Part shown: in pieces, positions 43,681-53,498 of the stretch
How positions within the stretch are numbered: position 1 is the stretch's first letter
How the letters are laid out: every line of letters begins with the position of its first letter
Source of the DNA: Paludibacteraceae bacterium
Lineage (GTDB): Bacteria > Bacteroidota > Bacteroidia > Bacteroidales > Paludibacteraceae
Assembly (NCBI GenBank): GCA_017649925.1
Contig: JAGCFX010000020.1
Coordinates: 1 to 64,000, forward strand
Direction of reading: 5' to 3'
DNA: 64,000 nt
The notes under the pieces: generated by a model
Databases searched by the model: none
What the model was told of the DNA's origin: nothing
The model's input: the letters and a program-made list of their open reading frames with translations, nothing else
Program-made: the position numbers and the translations under genes

Positions 43681-45494
43681 CCTTAGAACAACATATCTCT
43701 TCACTGGCAAAGGCAGCCGTCAAAGCGCTATATGATTTTGAAGCCGCTGATGCTCAGATACAATTGCAAAAAACCCGTCCGGAGTTCGAAGGAAACATCA
43801 CACTTGTGGTGTTCCCCTTTGTTAAGATAGCCCGTAAATCCCCGCAAATGGCGGCTGATGAAATCGGGCATTGGATGCAGGAAAACGGGCAAGGATTAGT
43901 AGCCAAATTCAATGCTGTACAAGGTTTCCTGAACCTTGTGATTAATGATTCATTCTGGGTAGAACAACTAGAAGCAATCGATGCCGATGACAACTACGGA
44001 CGTTTCAAATGTCCAAATGGTAAATGCGAAAATGACAATATGCTGATGATGGTTGAGTATTCTTCGCCGAACACCAATAAGCCGTTGCACCTTGGGCATG
44101 TGCGTAATAATCTTCTAGGTTTCTCTATTGCACAAATCCAAGAAGCCAATGGATGGAAAGTGGTCAAGACAAACATCGTCAATGATCGCGGTATTCATAT
44201 CTGCAAATCCATGCTCGCGTGGCTTAAATTCGGCAATGGCGAGACTCCTGAATCGTCCGGAAAGAAGGGTGACCACCTCATTGGCGATTATTATGTGCGC
44301 TTTGATGTGGAGTATAAGAAACAGATAGCCGAACTCATGGCGGCTGGCAAAGATGAAGAAACTGCCAAACGCGAGGCTCCACTTATGCTTGAGGCGCAAG
44401 AGATGCTCCGTAAATGGGAAGCTAATGACCCGAAGATTCGTGCCCTTTGGGCAAAAATGAACGAATGGGTATATGCAGGCTTTGACGAGACATACAAACG
44501 CATGGGCGTTTCGTTCGATAAGATTTACTATGAGTCCAATACATATCTCGAAGGAAAATCGGAAGTAGAGAAGGGACTTGCTGCCGGACAGTTCTATCGC
44601 CGCGAAGACGGCTCTGTTTGGGCTGACCTTACAAAAGACGGACTTGATGAGAAACTTCTCCTCCGTTCGGACGGTACTTCCGTCTATATGACCCAAGATA
44701 TCGGTACAGCGAAGCTCCGTTTCCAAGACTATCCCATTGATAAGATGGTATATGTTGTCGGCAACGAACAGGAGTATCACTTCAAAGTGTTATCAATCCT
44801 TCTTGATCGCCTTGGTTTTCCGTTCGGCAAAGAACTTGTCCATTTCTCGTATGGCATGGTAGAACTGCCGAACGGCAAGATGAAATCCCGTGAAGGGACT
44901 GTTGTCGATGCTGATGATTTGATGGACAAGATGGTTGAGGATGCCCGCGAAATAAGTAAAGATAAAGTCAATACACTCCAAGGAATCACTGAGGCCGAAG
45001 CGAACGAAATCGCACGCAAAGTGGGAATGGGCGCCCTCAAATACTTCATCTTGAAGGTTGACCCGCGCAAGAACATGCTTTTCAATCCTGCAGAGTCCAT
45101 AGACTTCAACGGCAATACCGGTCCGTTTATTCAATACACCTACGCGCGTATCCGGTCCGTTCTTCGTAAGGCAGCAGAGAATGAAGCGATTGATTTGATT
45201 GCGAACAAATCATTCAACTGTCAATTAGAGGATAAGGAACTTTCTCTCATCCAGCGCCTTTGTGAGTATCCGTCAATTGTGCGTACGGCCGGCGATGAGT
45301 TCTCTCCCGCGATCATATGTAATTACTCGTATGCACTAGCGTGCGATTTTAACTCATTCTATCATGATCTGAGTATTCTCAACGAACCGGATGCTGCCAA
45401 ACGTGCGCTACGATTGCTTCTCGCCCGGAATGTGGCGAAAGTACTTCGCTCCGCCATGGCACTCTTGGGCATTGAAATGCCGGAGAGAATGTAA
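43677..45494 (+). CDS. argS: Arginyl-tRNA synthetase
   Basis: 605 residues. Charges tRNA-Arg. N-terminal Add-1 domain, then class I HIGH motif as HLGH (SSPNTNKPLHLGHVRNN), KMSKS loop as KMKSREG, and the C-terminal DALR anticodon-binding domain ending AMALLGIEMPERM. Start forms ATGA with the upstream glycosyltransferase stop. Confidence 0.97.
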   Translation: MTLEQHISSLAKAAVKALYDFEAADAQIQLQKTRPEFEGNITLVVFPFVKIARKSPQMAADEIGHWMQENGQGLVAKFNAVQGFLNLVINDSFWVEQLEAIDADDNYGRFKCPNGKCENDNMLMMVEYSSPNTNKPLHLGHVRNNLLGFSIAQIQEANGWKVVKTNIVNDRGIHICKSMLAWLKFGNGETPESSGKKGDHLIGDYYVRFDVEYKKQIAELMAAGKDEETAKREAPLMLEAQEMLRKWEANDPKIRALWAKMNEWVYAGFDETYKRMGVSFDKIYYESNTYLEGKSEVEKGLAAGQFYRREDGSVWADLTKDGLDEKLLLRSDGTSVYMTQDIGTAKLRFQDYPIDKMVYVVGNEQEYHFKVLSILLDRLGFPFGKELVHFSYGMVELPNGKMKSREGTVVDADDLMDKMVEDAREISKDKVNTLQGITEAEANEIARKVGMGALKYFILKVDPRKNMLFNPAESIDFNGNTGPFIQYTYARIRSVLRKAAENEAIDLIANKSFNCQLEDKELSLIQRLCEYPSIVRTAGDEFSPAIICNYSYALACDFNSFYHDLSILNEPDAAKRALRLLLARNVAKVLRSAMALLGIEMPERM

Positions 45495-45497
45495 AAA

Positions 45498-45525
45498 AAA
45501 AGGAGTTTTCGCTCCTTTTTCTTTT
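45498..45525 (+). terminator. Intrinsic terminator of argS
   Basis: Stem AAAAGGAG / CTCCTTTT with TTTTCG loop, then T-run. Its flanking A-run could also end leftward transcripts. Confidence 0.85.
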
Positions 45526-45551
45526 GTCGTCTTGGCAAACAACGAAATGAT

Positions 45552-45620
45552 AAAAAAAGAAGGTTGTCTCACGACAACCCAACCTTTTCATTTAACCTTA
45601 AATCTAATACCATGAAAAAC
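45552..45620 (-). ncRNA. Candidate small RNA, about 70 nt
   Basis: Leftward unit with a matching promoter at 45627-45658 and an intrinsic terminator: stem GGTTGTC / GACAACC closed by GTGA, a GNRA loop (45579-45562 on the minus strand), followed by TTCTTTTTTT. It lies wholly between genes. A 14-codon ORF (MVLDLRLNEKVGLS) starts about 10 nt in and its stop lies in the terminator loop, so a leader-like peptide is also possible. No known RNA family is recognised. Confidence 0.55.
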
Positions 45621-45626
45621 ACGGTG

Positions 45627-45658
45627 CAAAAGTACTGCTTTTGAGCCATATAACCAAA
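45627..45658 (-). promoter_or_regulatory. Promoter of the small RNA
   Basis: Minus strand TTTG (45658-45655), 20-bp spacer, TACTTTTG (45634-45627). No protein gene on this strand lies downstream before the argS end. Confidence 0.7.
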
Positions 45659-45671
45659 TATTTTCCTGAAA

Positions 45672-45714
45672 AAGTAATAAAAAACTAAATTTTGCAAAAT
45701 ACGCTTTGCAAAAT
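45672..45714 (-). terminator. Terminator of the long leftward operon, after usp
   Basis: Perfect 10-bp inverted repeat ATTTTGCAAA (45689-45698) / TTTGCAAAAT (45705-45714) with 6-nt loop; read leftward it is followed by a T-rich run. The stem is AT-rich, so efficiency may be modest. Confidence 0.5.
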
Positions 45715-45785
45715 GGCATATTTTTGCAACAATTATCAAACTGCTTGCATTTTGAAACAAATTCCGTCAAATCTCTTTCAAAATG

Positions 45786-46346
45786 TCAATCGCATAGTGA
45801 AAATAAATCATCACGAGGATTTACCAACATTACCGGCACTAATGCTTGTTGAATGGCTTTTCTCTCCGGTGGACCGAATAATATATCATCCAAACCGTAG
45901 TCTCTGCTGGCCGTGAGAACCAGCAAGTCGTGTTGAAAATCGCGTTGCCGCTCACTCGCTTCACGTATCAGTGAGAACGAGTCCTTCCGTGCTTGCACTA
46001 CTTCATAGGAAATTTGTTCTCCCGTTTTTTCTATTACAGCATTGATATGTGTGACGATACGGTTCACATTTTGTTTCGCGTGACTGCCGTAGTCGTTAGC
46101 CTGCAGCAGTATGATATGTGCGCTGGTCTTACGGGCCAGATAAGTGCATATCTCCGCTTTGTATGTTTCCTCTTCCAACATCGAAACAGGCACTAATAGT
46201 CGCCGCAAAGGCTTAGTGGTCATCGTATTGGTAACGAATACATATGGACGACGCTCTTCGCGGCATTCGTTGAGATGCCGTTGAATAACACGCCGATCAT
46301 TAGCGCATTCTATTAAACGAATATCGTCGTTATTTTCCCAAATCAT
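45786..46346 (-). CDS. Universal stress protein (UspA)-family domain protein
   Basis: 186 residues. After an unusual N-terminal 40 residues, a Usp-like alpha/beta fold runs from about residue 48 (LRRLLVPVSMLEEETYKAEI) to the C-terminal strand QALVPVMLVNPRDD. The GxGxxGS-type ATP-loop is not evident (the segment reads TASRDYGLDDILFGPPERKAIQ), so nucleotide binding is doubtful. It forms an ATGA overlap with mltG and is the last gene of the leftward run. Confidence 0.7.
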   Translation of the reverse strand: MIWENNDDIRLIECANDRRVIQRHLNECREERRPYVFVTNTMTTKPLRRLLVPVSMLEEETYKAEICTYLARKTSAHIILLQANDYGSHAKQNVNRIVTHINAVIEKTGEQISYEVVQARKDSFSLIREASERQRDFQHDLLVLTASRDYGLDDILFGPPERKAIQQALVPVMLVNPRDDLFSLCD

Positions 46347-47443
46347 GGTTGTTGCGGATGTGCTTGTTCTTGTTGCGCTTTACGCATTTGGTCATATCGT
46401 TCCCAATTGATAGTATCCATAGTATGCCGATATTGCAGAGCGGCAGCGGCATGGTTGCCATACGAAGAAGAGAAGATATGCGTGCCGTTCAGTTCCGGGT
46501 TTGCACACATGAACAGGTAGTCTGTCTTAGGCGCATTCAGTACGTAATCCAATGTCGTTGGCGACGGACAGCGGATAGGTCCGGGAGGCAGGCCAGGGTA
46601 CTTGTATGTATTATACGGAGAATCTACCGCTAAATGACGATATAGTACGCGCCGTAACTTAAAGTCGCCAACCGCATACTTGACAGTCGGACAGGCTTGC
46701 AGCGGCATACCTTTGCGTACGCGATTGATATATAGGCTGGCAATGATAGGCATCTCGTTTGGATTGTGACTTTCGCCCTCTACAATAGAGGCGATAATAG
46801 CCACCTCAATGGGAGTCAAACCGATTGAGTCTGCTTTTGCGCGACGCTCTGCATTCCAGAAATAGTTATATTCTTTCTGCATGCGCTGGAATAGTCCTTC
46901 CGGCGATATATTCCAATAGACTTCGTATGTGTTTGGAATAAATAGGCAACGACTGGTCTCTTTATTTAGACCGTATGGCGCGAGAAACGTTTCATCTTCC
47001 AGATATTGCATCAACGTGGCGCTATCCATCAGCAGATGGTTGGTCACTTTGCTTGCCAAGTCTTCGCGTGTCCGAACATAGTTGTTCCATGTAATACGAA
47101 CAGGTGTTTGGTAACCGAATTTTAGGCGTTCAATCAGTTCACGGTCACCTATCTGCGCAGGAAATTCATAGTGTCCGGGTTCCGGACAGTTGAACATCAG
47201 GTAGCGCATATGGAGATTCAAATCTGTCTCCGAACTAATGTCGTAGTCTTCGCGCAGCAACGTGAGAACGGAGTCCAAAGAGGCACCGGCGTAGATATTG
47301 TAAGTGTGTGGCTCGCCGTCTTTGGCACGGAAGTTACAAATGTGCCAACGGTAATATTGCTCTGCAACGAAAGCACCGGACACCGCCAAAATGATGCCTG
47401 CGATGATCAGAATGGTACGAAGAATGTAACGTTTCTTAATCAT
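46343..47443 (-). CDS. mltG: Endolytic murein transglycosylase MltG (YceG-like)
   Basis: 366 residues with one N-terminal membrane segment (about residues 8-26). The YceG domain has the catalytic Glu in SIVEGESHNPNEMPIIASLY and the following NRVRKGMPLQACPTVKYAVGD and YNTYKYPGLPPGPIRCPS. It cuts growing glycan strands at the inner membrane and may set their length. One base separates it from mutS. Confidence 0.95.
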   Translation of the reverse strand: MIKKRYILRTILIIAGIILAVSGAFVAEQYYRWHICNFRAKDGEPHTYNIYAGASLDSVLTLLREDYDISSETDLNLHMRYLMFNCPEPGHYEFPAQIGDRELIERLKFGYQTPVRITWNNYVRTREDLASKVTNHLLMDSATLMQYLEDETFLAPYGLNKETSRCLFIPNTYEVYWNISPEGLFQRMQKEYNYFWNAERRAKADSIGLTPIEVAIIASIVEGESHNPNEMPIIASLYINRVRKGMPLQACPTVKYAVGDFKLRRVLYRHLAVDSPYNTYKYPGLPPGPIRCPSPTTLDYVLNAPKTDYLFMCANPELNGTHIFSSSYGNHAAAALQYRHTMDTINWERYDQMRKAQQEQAHPQQP

Positions 47444-47444
47444 A

Positions 47445-50066
47445 TTATTTTCCTCCTACTAATCGTTTAATTTCAGATAGTTTATTGAGCGCCTCAAGAG
47501 GTGTCAGATTATTGATGTCGAGGCTTTGTACTTCATCACGGATTTGTTCCAACACAGGGTCATCCAATTGGAAGAAACTGAGTTGCATTCCCTCACGGCT
47601 CTCGCCGATATGTTCGATTGGTTTGGCGATGTCGCCATTCTTAGCGGCGCGCTCAAGATCTGCCAGAATCTGGTTGGCGCGCTCTACAATAGAAGGGGGC
47701 ATGCCGGCTAATTTCGCTACGTGAATACCAAAACTATGTTCGCTTCCGCCGCGGACAAGCTTGCGGAGGAAGATTACTTTGCCGTTCACTTCTCGCACCG
47801 AGACATTGTAATTGCGGATACGTTCAAAAGTCTTTTCCATCTCATTGAGTTCGTGGTAGTGCGTGGCGAACAATGTTTTGGCGTGTCCGCGGTTCTCATG
47901 AATATACTCTACAATAGCCCAAGCAATGGAGATTCCGTCGTAGGTGCTGGTTCCACGCCCTAACTCGTCGAACAACACTAAACTGCGTTCAGAGAGATTG
48001 TTTAGTATCGAAGCGGCTTCGTTCATCTCCACCATGAATGTCGATTCTCCAAGGGAAATATTATCGCTGGCGCCGACGCGGGTAAAGATTTTGTCCACAA
48101 TACCGATAGAGGCACTCTCTGCCGGTACAAACGATCCCATCTGGGCAAGCAGTACTATGAGCGCTGTCTGACGGAGCAGAGCAGACTTACCGGCCATATT
48201 GGGACCGGTGATGATAATTATCTGCTGACCGTTGTTATCCAATAGTACGTCATTGGCAATGTATTGCTCACCGGGAGGCAATTGTTGTTCAATCACCGGA
48301 TGGCGACCTTGACGGATGTCAATAATCAGACTATCATTGACGTCCGGACATACATATTTGTTTTCAGCCGCTACGGTGGCAAAACTCAACAAGCAGTCAA
48401 GTTGTGCCAGCACATTGGCATCGAGTTGCATTTGTGGCACCCATTCGCTCAACGCAAGCATCAATTCCTGATATAAGCGATTTTCTATAATCTGAATACG
48501 CTCCTCGGCACTCGTTATTTTCTCCTCATACGTCTTCAGTTCATCCGTTATATAACGCTCTGCACCAACGAGCGTCTGTTTGCGAATCCACTCGGCGGGC
48601 ACTTGGTCTTTGTATGTATTGCGCACTTCGAGATAATAGCCGAATACATTGTTAAAGCCAATCTTAAGGCTTTGAATTCCGGTACGTTCAATCTCACGTT
48701 GTTGTATCTGCAATAAGTAGTCTTTACCATTTTGCTGTATGGCGCGCAATTCATCAAGTTCCGTATCTACACCGCGAGCGATGATGTTTGGACGTCCTTG
48801 TGCCAACGGAGGATCAGGCACTATCTCGCGTTCAATACGACCGCGCATCTCAGTACATGGGTCAAGTTGTTCTCCCAGTAACGATAAATAGGCATTGTCC
48901 CGCGCTGATTCGCAGATGTCTTTGACGGGTTTGACCGCTCGTAACGCTCTGCCTAATTGCACCATCTCACGGGGCCCGATTCGACCAGTGGAAACCTTGC
49001 TGACAATACGTTCCAAGTCGCCAACCTGCACTAACGCCTCACGCAACGCATCACGGTCTTCCGGGTGCTTGAAAAAGTGCTCTACCACAGTCTGGCGATT
49101 CCGTATCGGGCGTACATCTTTGAGAGGGAATGCTAACCAACGGTGTAATAAACGTCCGCCCATAGGTGTAATCGTTTTGTCGATGACATCGTACAGGGTG
49201 CGGCTTTCGTCCGTTTGTCCGCCGATGAGTTCCAGATTCCGGATGGTGAATTTGTCGAGCCATACATATTTGTCTTCTTCAATACGGCTCAAATGTTGGA
49301 TATGCCCCGTTTGTAAGTGTTGGGTCATATCCAAGTACATCATGATTCCTCCGGCTGCCGTCACGCCTGCCGGCATCTTGTCAAGACCAAACCCTTTCAG
49401 ACTCGTTACGCCCCATAGTTTTTGTAGGCGTTCGCGAGCAGTCGATTCAACAAGCATCCAGTCTTCCAACTCGAATGTAAAATACTTGTTACCGAAAAGG
49501 TTCTCTACATCACTTTTTCGTCCGCGGACGTATAGTACCTCTTTGGGCGCAAAATTGGTCAGCAACTTGTCAATATAATCGCTTTCTCCTTGTCCTGCTA
49601 CGAACTCACCGGTAGAGATATCGAGGAAGGCAATGCCTATTTGATGTTTTTCAAAATGCAGGCATGCCACCCAATTGTTTTCCTTTTGTGATAGAGTTGT
49701 ATCCGAATAACTGACACCGGGTGTTACCAGTTCTGTTACACCGCGTTTGACGAGTTTTTTTGCTAATTTCGGGTCTTCCAATTGATCGCATATAGCTACG
49801 CGCAGGCCCGCGCGCACCAATTTAGGCAAATAATTATCGAGCGCGTGGAAAGGAAATCCTGCCATCTCAAGGGCTTGCGCAGCGGAGCTTCCTCCGTTAC
49901 TGCGGTGCGTCAATGTGATGTTGAGTATCTTACTCGCTCGCACAGCATCCTCTGCATATGTCTCATAGAAATCGCCGCAACGGAACAACAGCATCGCGTC
50001 CGGATACTGTGCCTTGATGTCGTGGAATTGCTTCATCATCGGTGTTGCCTCTTCTGTTTTTGCCAT
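47445..50066 (-). CDS. mutS: DNA mismatch repair protein MutS
   Basis: 873 residues. The mismatch-binding F-x-E motif is in [16 protein letters not shown]. The ATPase domain has Walker [16 protein letters not shown], Walker [22 protein letters not shown] and ATHYHEL. Start at 50066 (MAKTEEA) is preferred to an upstream TTG. The C-terminus is short (ending [13 protein letters not shown]), as is common in Bacteroidota. It is 21 nt downstream of the preceding gene. Confidence 0.98.
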   Translation of the reverse strand: MAKTEEATPMMKQFHDIKAQYPDAMLLFRCGDFYETYAEDAVRASKILNITLTHRSNGGSSAAQALEMAGFPFHALDNYLPKLVRAGLRVAICDQLEDPKLAKKLVKRGVTELVTPGVSYSDTTLSQKENNWVACLHFEKHQIGIAFLDISTGEFVAGQGESDYIDKLLTNFAPKEVLYVRGRKSDVENLFGNKYFTFELEDWMLVESTARERLQKLWGVTSLKGFGLDKMPAGVTAAGGIMMYLDMTQHLQTGHIQHLSRIEEDKYVWLDKFTIRNLELIGGQTDESRTLYDVIDKTITPMGGRLLHRWLAFPLKDVRPIRNRQTVVEHFFKHPEDRDALREALVQVGDLERIVSKVSTGRIGPREMVQLGRALRAVKPVKDICESARDNAYLSLLGEQLDPCTEMRGRIEREIVPDPPLAQGRPNIIARGVDTELDELRAIQQNGKDYLLQIQQREIERTGIQSLKIGFNNVFGYYLEVRNTYKDQVPAEWIRKQTLVGAERYITDELKTYEEKITSAEERIQIIENRLYQELMLALSEWVPQMQLDANVLAQLDCLLSFATVAAENKYVCPDVNDSLIIDIRQGRHPVIEQQLPPGEQYIANDVLLDNNGQQIIIITGPNMAGKSALLRQTALIVLLAQMGSFVPAESASIGIVDKIFTRVGASDNISLGESTFMVEMNEAASILNNLSERSLVLFDELGRGTSTYDGISIAWAIVEYIHENRGHAKTLFATHYHELNEMEKTFERIRNYNVSVREVNGKVIFLRKLVRGGSEHSFGIHVAKLAGMPPSIVERANQILADLERAAKNGDIAKPIEHIGESREGMQLSFFQLDDPVLEQIRDEVQSLDINNLTPLEALNKLSEIKRLVGGK

Positions 50067-50087
50067 AATTAGCAAATTTTTTATCCA

Positions 50088-50651
50088 TTAAAAATCGTCG
50101 TCGCTGAGGTCGGTGTTGGACTTACGGCTGGCGAGGACGGCATCCTGATAGGACTTAAGCAGATCCGCTGCCATCTTTGCTTGATAACCGCCATCAATGT
50201 CGTAATCCTTAGCTTCGTTCTCTTTGAAGACAATACGCACTTTGATGATGGCGATGTTCGCCTCGAGTATCTCGGTCACTTCCGGCAGTACTTCATACTC
50301 TGTAACAGTCTCAAAATAGGAAATAGTGGCATTCCCGTTCTTCTTGCTGAACTTGTTCTTCTGTACTTCCGAACCTGCTATACGGCTGAGTTTCAAGGCT
50401 TTGCCGTCCGCAAAACGAATTAGCACACGCGAGGCGTCCGTGAATTCGTTATAACCGTTGGTGTTGACGGTTTTGACGAGGAGTGTTGCCACATCTTTTC
50501 CGCCTTTCTGTTCACAACTGAAAGCGATTTGCGGCTTGAGATTCTTGTTTACTGTTGCATCTACGTGAATAAACTTGCCGCGTTGAGCAGCGTTAACACT
50601 CATTGTCGCAGCCATGATGCATGCTACGAAGATAGAAAAGAATTTTTTCAT
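50088..50651 (-). CDS. Secreted protein of unknown function
   Basis: 187 residues with a signal peptide (cleavage near TMSVNA). The mature part is predicted beta-rich up to about residue 145, then an alpha-helical C-terminus (KMAADLLKSYQDAVLA) and an acidic tail (DLSDDDF). No family or motif recognised. It begins one base after the TraB/GumN-like gene stop and precedes mutS by 21 nt. Confidence 0.75.
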   Translation of the reverse strand: MKKFFSIFVACIMAATMSVNAAQRGKFIHVDATVNKNLKPQIAFSCEQKGGKDVATLLVKTVNTNGYNEFTDASRVLIRFADGKALKLSRIAGSEVQKNKFSKKNGNATISYFETVTEYEVLPEVTEILEANIAIIKVRIVFKENEAKDYDIDGGYQAKMAADLLKSYQDAVLASRKSNTDLSDDDF

Positions 50652-50652
50652 A

Positions 50653-51552
50653 CTATTGTTGTTTTAATGTTATTTTTCGATTGACAGGTCTTACGCGATA
50701 TCCGGCTGCGCGGAGTTGCTGCAATAGTCCCTTTTCTCCGCCGAGATAAATGGCATTGAGAGTAACGAAAGCATCGCCTTTAGTGAGTATCGGACGTAAG
50801 CGTTTTACCCATTGTTCATTACGGGCACTATATATCTTATAGTCAGAGAACGAGATACTGGTGGTATTGTCCGGTCCTTCGACCTGATAGGCGATGTCGG
50901 TCAAACGACCATCCTTATACATATCTCGTAACGTGCGCTCTTGACGTACTTCATTTTCCGGATATTCAATTACTTTGAGCAGTTCTTTGCATTGCCAATG
51001 AAAGGGTTCGCGGTCAAAGAGCATATACATCGTTTCTCCGATATTATCGAGTCCTACGACAGGCAAGTTTCGTTCGCCGGCAACGGTTTGGAAGAGGTTC
51101 TCCATTGATTTCTGTTCGTCATACTGCAACCATTGTTTCATCAATTCCGTGCGGAACATTTCGGTGAGGTAAGAGGGTTTCATCCGGCATAACTTGTCGA
51201 GCCCCATACCAAGATTGATGCGTAGGCTGTTGTCTATCAGTTTGTATTCGTCATCGGTGTAGAAATTGCTGAGTTTGACAGAGTCGGGTAGGATAGCGGC
51301 TTGGCGTAAGGCGGCGAGTGCTTCGTAGTCCTGCATTGCAAATTCCGTCACCACTTTGTTGCATCGTGCGAAGCACTTGAAGACGTTAGGAATAGTATCT
51401 AAAAACTGCATCTCAACAAAGCGGTTTGTGGCAAGCACATAGGATTTTTGTTTTGCGCCATTTCCGCTGATTTCGTACAGCAGTTGTGCCCTCATCTGAC
51501 AAAAGACAAGGGACAAAAGGCACAGCACTATTATATATCGTTTACGGCTCAT
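50653..51552 (-). CDS. TraB/GumN-like protein with altered active site
   Basis: 299 residues with a signal peptide ending about RAQ. The body matches TraB/GumN (TIKI-type metalloprotease-like) proteins: LLYEISGNGAKQKSYVLAT at the start of the mature protein and FVTLNAIYLGGEKGLLQQLR near the C-terminus. In active relatives these carry GTxH and GxxHLxGxxG; here the first reads ATNRF and the second has Tyr where His is expected (AIYLGG). Likely catalytically dead or changed. The signal-peptide core is encoded by four heptamer units (51498-51525). ATGA overlap with the TPR gene. Confidence 0.8.
   Translation of the reverse strand: MSRKRYIIVLCLLSLVFCQMRAQLLYEISGNGAKQKSYVLATNRFVEMQFLDTIPNVFKCFARCNKVVTEFAMQDYEALAALRQAAILPDSVKLSNFYTDDEYKLIDNSLRINLGMGLDKLCRMKPSYLTEMFRTELMKQWLQYDEQKSMENLFQTVAGERNLPVVGLDNIGETMYMLFDREPFHWQCKELLKVIEYPENEVRQERTLRDMYKDGRLTDIAYQVEGPDNTTSISFSDYKIYSARNEQWVKRLRPILTKGDAFVTLNAIYLGGEKGLLQQLRAAGYRVRPVNRKITLKQQ
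51498..51525 (-). repeat. Heptamer repeat encoding the TraB/GumN-like signal peptide core
   Basis: On the + strand: GACAAAA, GACAAGG, GACAAAA, GGCACAG in 7-bp register, encoding LCLLSLVFCQ on the minus strand. Confidence 0.7.
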
Positions 51553-53498
51553 TTGAAACGGGTTATCATGTTGTATGCTTGATAGATACCGAGTTCGCCG
51601 GCTTTACTGAGGTCGGCCAATCCTTTCTCGTTTTCGCCGATAAAGACATATGTCAATCCTCGGTTAAAATATGCTTCGGCGAAGTCATTGTCGATTTCGA
51701 TGGCTTTGGAGTAGTTCTTAATAGCCTCTTTGTATTCTCTCTGTGTGCAGAGGATATTGGCCTTATTGTAATATGCGAACGTAAAATCGGGTTGTAGCGT
51801 CAATACATGGTTATAGTCACGCAGAATCAATTCGTAGTCGGGCTCTGTCATGCGATAACGCCATGTGGCGCGGCAGAAAGCGATGATGGGCTCTAAGTGC
51901 GCATCTGCCATTAAGAGAGCTTTTGTACAATCATCAACGGCACTTGCATAATCTTTGATGATGGCGAACTCCATGGCACGCGCGAGGTATAATGTAACAT
52001 CCTCCGTTTCATCCATCAGTTGCGTTAGGCGACGAATCTCCGAGAAGTGGAAGTCTACCATTTCCGCAGTGAGTGTCAACTCTTGGTTGGTGAATTTCAA
52101 CGTTGCCGGAAGTGCCTCTTTCTTATTGAGTTTATCCACCAGCGGATGGTAATAATTTGTGCGTCTCAAACTCAAATCCTGACTGTAGTAACAAAGCACA
52201 ATGTTCGGTTCGTTGACTACGTCTTGATAGCGTTTCTGCACCGTTCCGCGTGTCTGTGAATCATATTTCTGTTCCTCGTCAGGAATATCGTTCTGGTTCT
52301 GCGCAGTAGAAGCGGAGAATTCCTTCCGATGGTCTCTTTTCTGCGGCTGTGCTTCCGCAATCAGCATGTCGGTATTAGGTGTCTGTTGCGCTTGAATCTG
52401 TTCTTTTCGTGATTCCAATTCCTGTGCTTTTTGACGATACTGATATGCTGCTTTGGTGTTGCCTTGCTGTGTCTTGACTTGCGCCGCCAGGTAATAAGCA
52501 GGGAGGAAATAAGGGTAACGCTCAATGAGTACATCCAAATCATTGACAGCCTCTTTCCATTGCTTGAGTTGCATCTCAACGAGTGCGCGATGGTAACGCA
52601 TCTCAATGCGTTCCGGATCCAAATCAATGGCTTTGTCAAAATCCTCGAGAGCACGGTTGTAGTCTCCTACTTCTTGCCGCATCATGCCTCGGTTATAATA
52701 ACTATCCGCCTCGCGCGGAGCAATCTTGACTGCCTGATCAAAGTCACTAAGTGCGCCTCGATAGTTATGGCGGCGATAATGAATAACGCCGCGGTTGATG
52801 AAGTCACCTGCCCATTTTGAACCGAGGTTGATGGCTTGCGTCAGTTGAACGTATGCTTCATCTTCACGCTCCATCATCAGGTTTGTTACGCCAAGTGCGG
52901 ACCATACTGCAGGGTTTGTCTTGTCATATTGTGCGGCATTCTCAAAGGCTTCTAGTGCTGCCGCGGTGTCTTTTTTTGCAATGCATATTCGTCCTTTTTC
53001 GCTCCACACTGTGGCTGCTTGCGGTTCTCGTTTGAGCATTTGCTCGATATCCTCCAATGCATCATCGTAGCGCTTCATCTGTGCGCGCGTGTCTGCGCGA
53101 AGAAGCATATAAGTCCGGTTTTCCGGAGAGAAATGCAGGGCTTCGGAGTAATCCGCTTCAGCTTTATCCAGCATGTCCAATTGGCGATAGACATAACCTC
53201 GGGCATAGTAACAACCGGGTGAGAAGGGATTACGCTCAATGGCAGCATTGCAATCTTTCAGCGCGCCTTGATAGTCTTCCAGTTGAATCTTGGCAATCGC
53301 GCGATAGAAATACGGCTCGCTCAGATATGGCTTGAGATGAATGACTTGGTTGAAATATTGAATAGACAGCACATAATCCTCAAAATACAACGCATTTCGT
53401 CCGATGGCAGTGATGCGATCGGTGTTGAGTTGCGCCCTTGCAGGAACGAAGAGCAAGGAGCAAAGAGCAAGGATTAATATGTGCTTATTGATTTTCAA
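51549..53498 (-). CDS. Large secreted tetratricopeptide-repeat protein
   Basis: 649 residues. Starts with TTG at 53498, immediately after the in-frame TAA of the PBP1A gene, so no ATG is available; the signal peptide ALCSLLFVPARA depends on this start. At least nine TPR units occupy residues 30-350 (for example YSEALHFSPENRTYMLLRAD, FDKAIDLDPERIEMRYHRAL) and again about 490-645 (YSKAIEIDNDFAEAYFNRGL). A less ordered Gln/Lys-rich middle separates them. It probably scaffolds envelope complexes; partner unknown. Its signal core is encoded by heptamers (53439-53473). Confidence 0.85.
   Translation of the reverse strand: MKINKHILILALCSLLFVPARAQLNTDRITAIGRNALYFEDYVLSIQYFNQVIHLKPYLSEPYFYRAIAKIQLEDYQGALKDCNAAIERNPFSPGCYYARGYVYRQLDMLDKAEADYSEALHFSPENRTYMLLRADTRAQMKRYDDALEDIEQMLKREPQAATVWSEKGRICIAKKDTAAALEAFENAAQYDKTNPAVWSALGVTNLMMEREDEAYVQLTQAINLGSKWAGDFINRGVIHYRRHNYRGALSDFDQAVKIAPREADSYYNRGMMRQEVGDYNRALEDFDKAIDLDPERIEMRYHRALVEMQLKQWKEAVNDLDVLIERYPYFLPAYYLAAQVKTQQGNTKAAYQYRQKAQELESRKEQIQAQQTPNTDMLIAEAQPQKRDHRKEFSASTAQNQNDIPDEEQKYDSQTRGTVQKRYQDVVNEPNIVLCYYSQDLSLRRTNYYHPLVDKLNKKEALPATLKFTNQELTLTAEMVDFHFSEIRRLTQLMDETEDVTLYLARAMEFAIIKDYASAVDDCTKALLMADAHLEPIIAFCRATWRYRMTEPDYELILRDYNHVLTLQPDFTFAYYNKANILCTQREYKEAIKNYSKAIEIDNDFAEAYFNRGLTYVFIGENEKGLADLSKAGELGIYQAYNMITRFK
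53439..53473 (-). repeat. Heptamer repeat encoding the TPR protein signal peptide
   Basis: On the + strand: TGCAGGA, ACGAAGA, GCAAGGA, GCAAAGA, GCAAGGA, five units in exact 7-bp register, encoding LALCSLLFVPA on the minus strand. Confidence 0.75.

Larger units (their letters stand above)
45495..45785. other. Intergenic region between argS and usp: terminators and a small RNA
   Basis: 291 bp, no convincing protein gene. It holds the argS terminator (45498-45525), a leftward small RNA candidate with its terminator (45552-45620), its promoter (45627-45658) and the leftward usp terminator (45672-45714). Confidence 0.65.

Noticed and set aside
45692..45916. 74-codon rightward frame at the usp 3' end
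   Set aside because: Overlaps usp and the hairpin, with no promoter at correct spacing; the TATTTTTG at 45719 lacks a -33 element.
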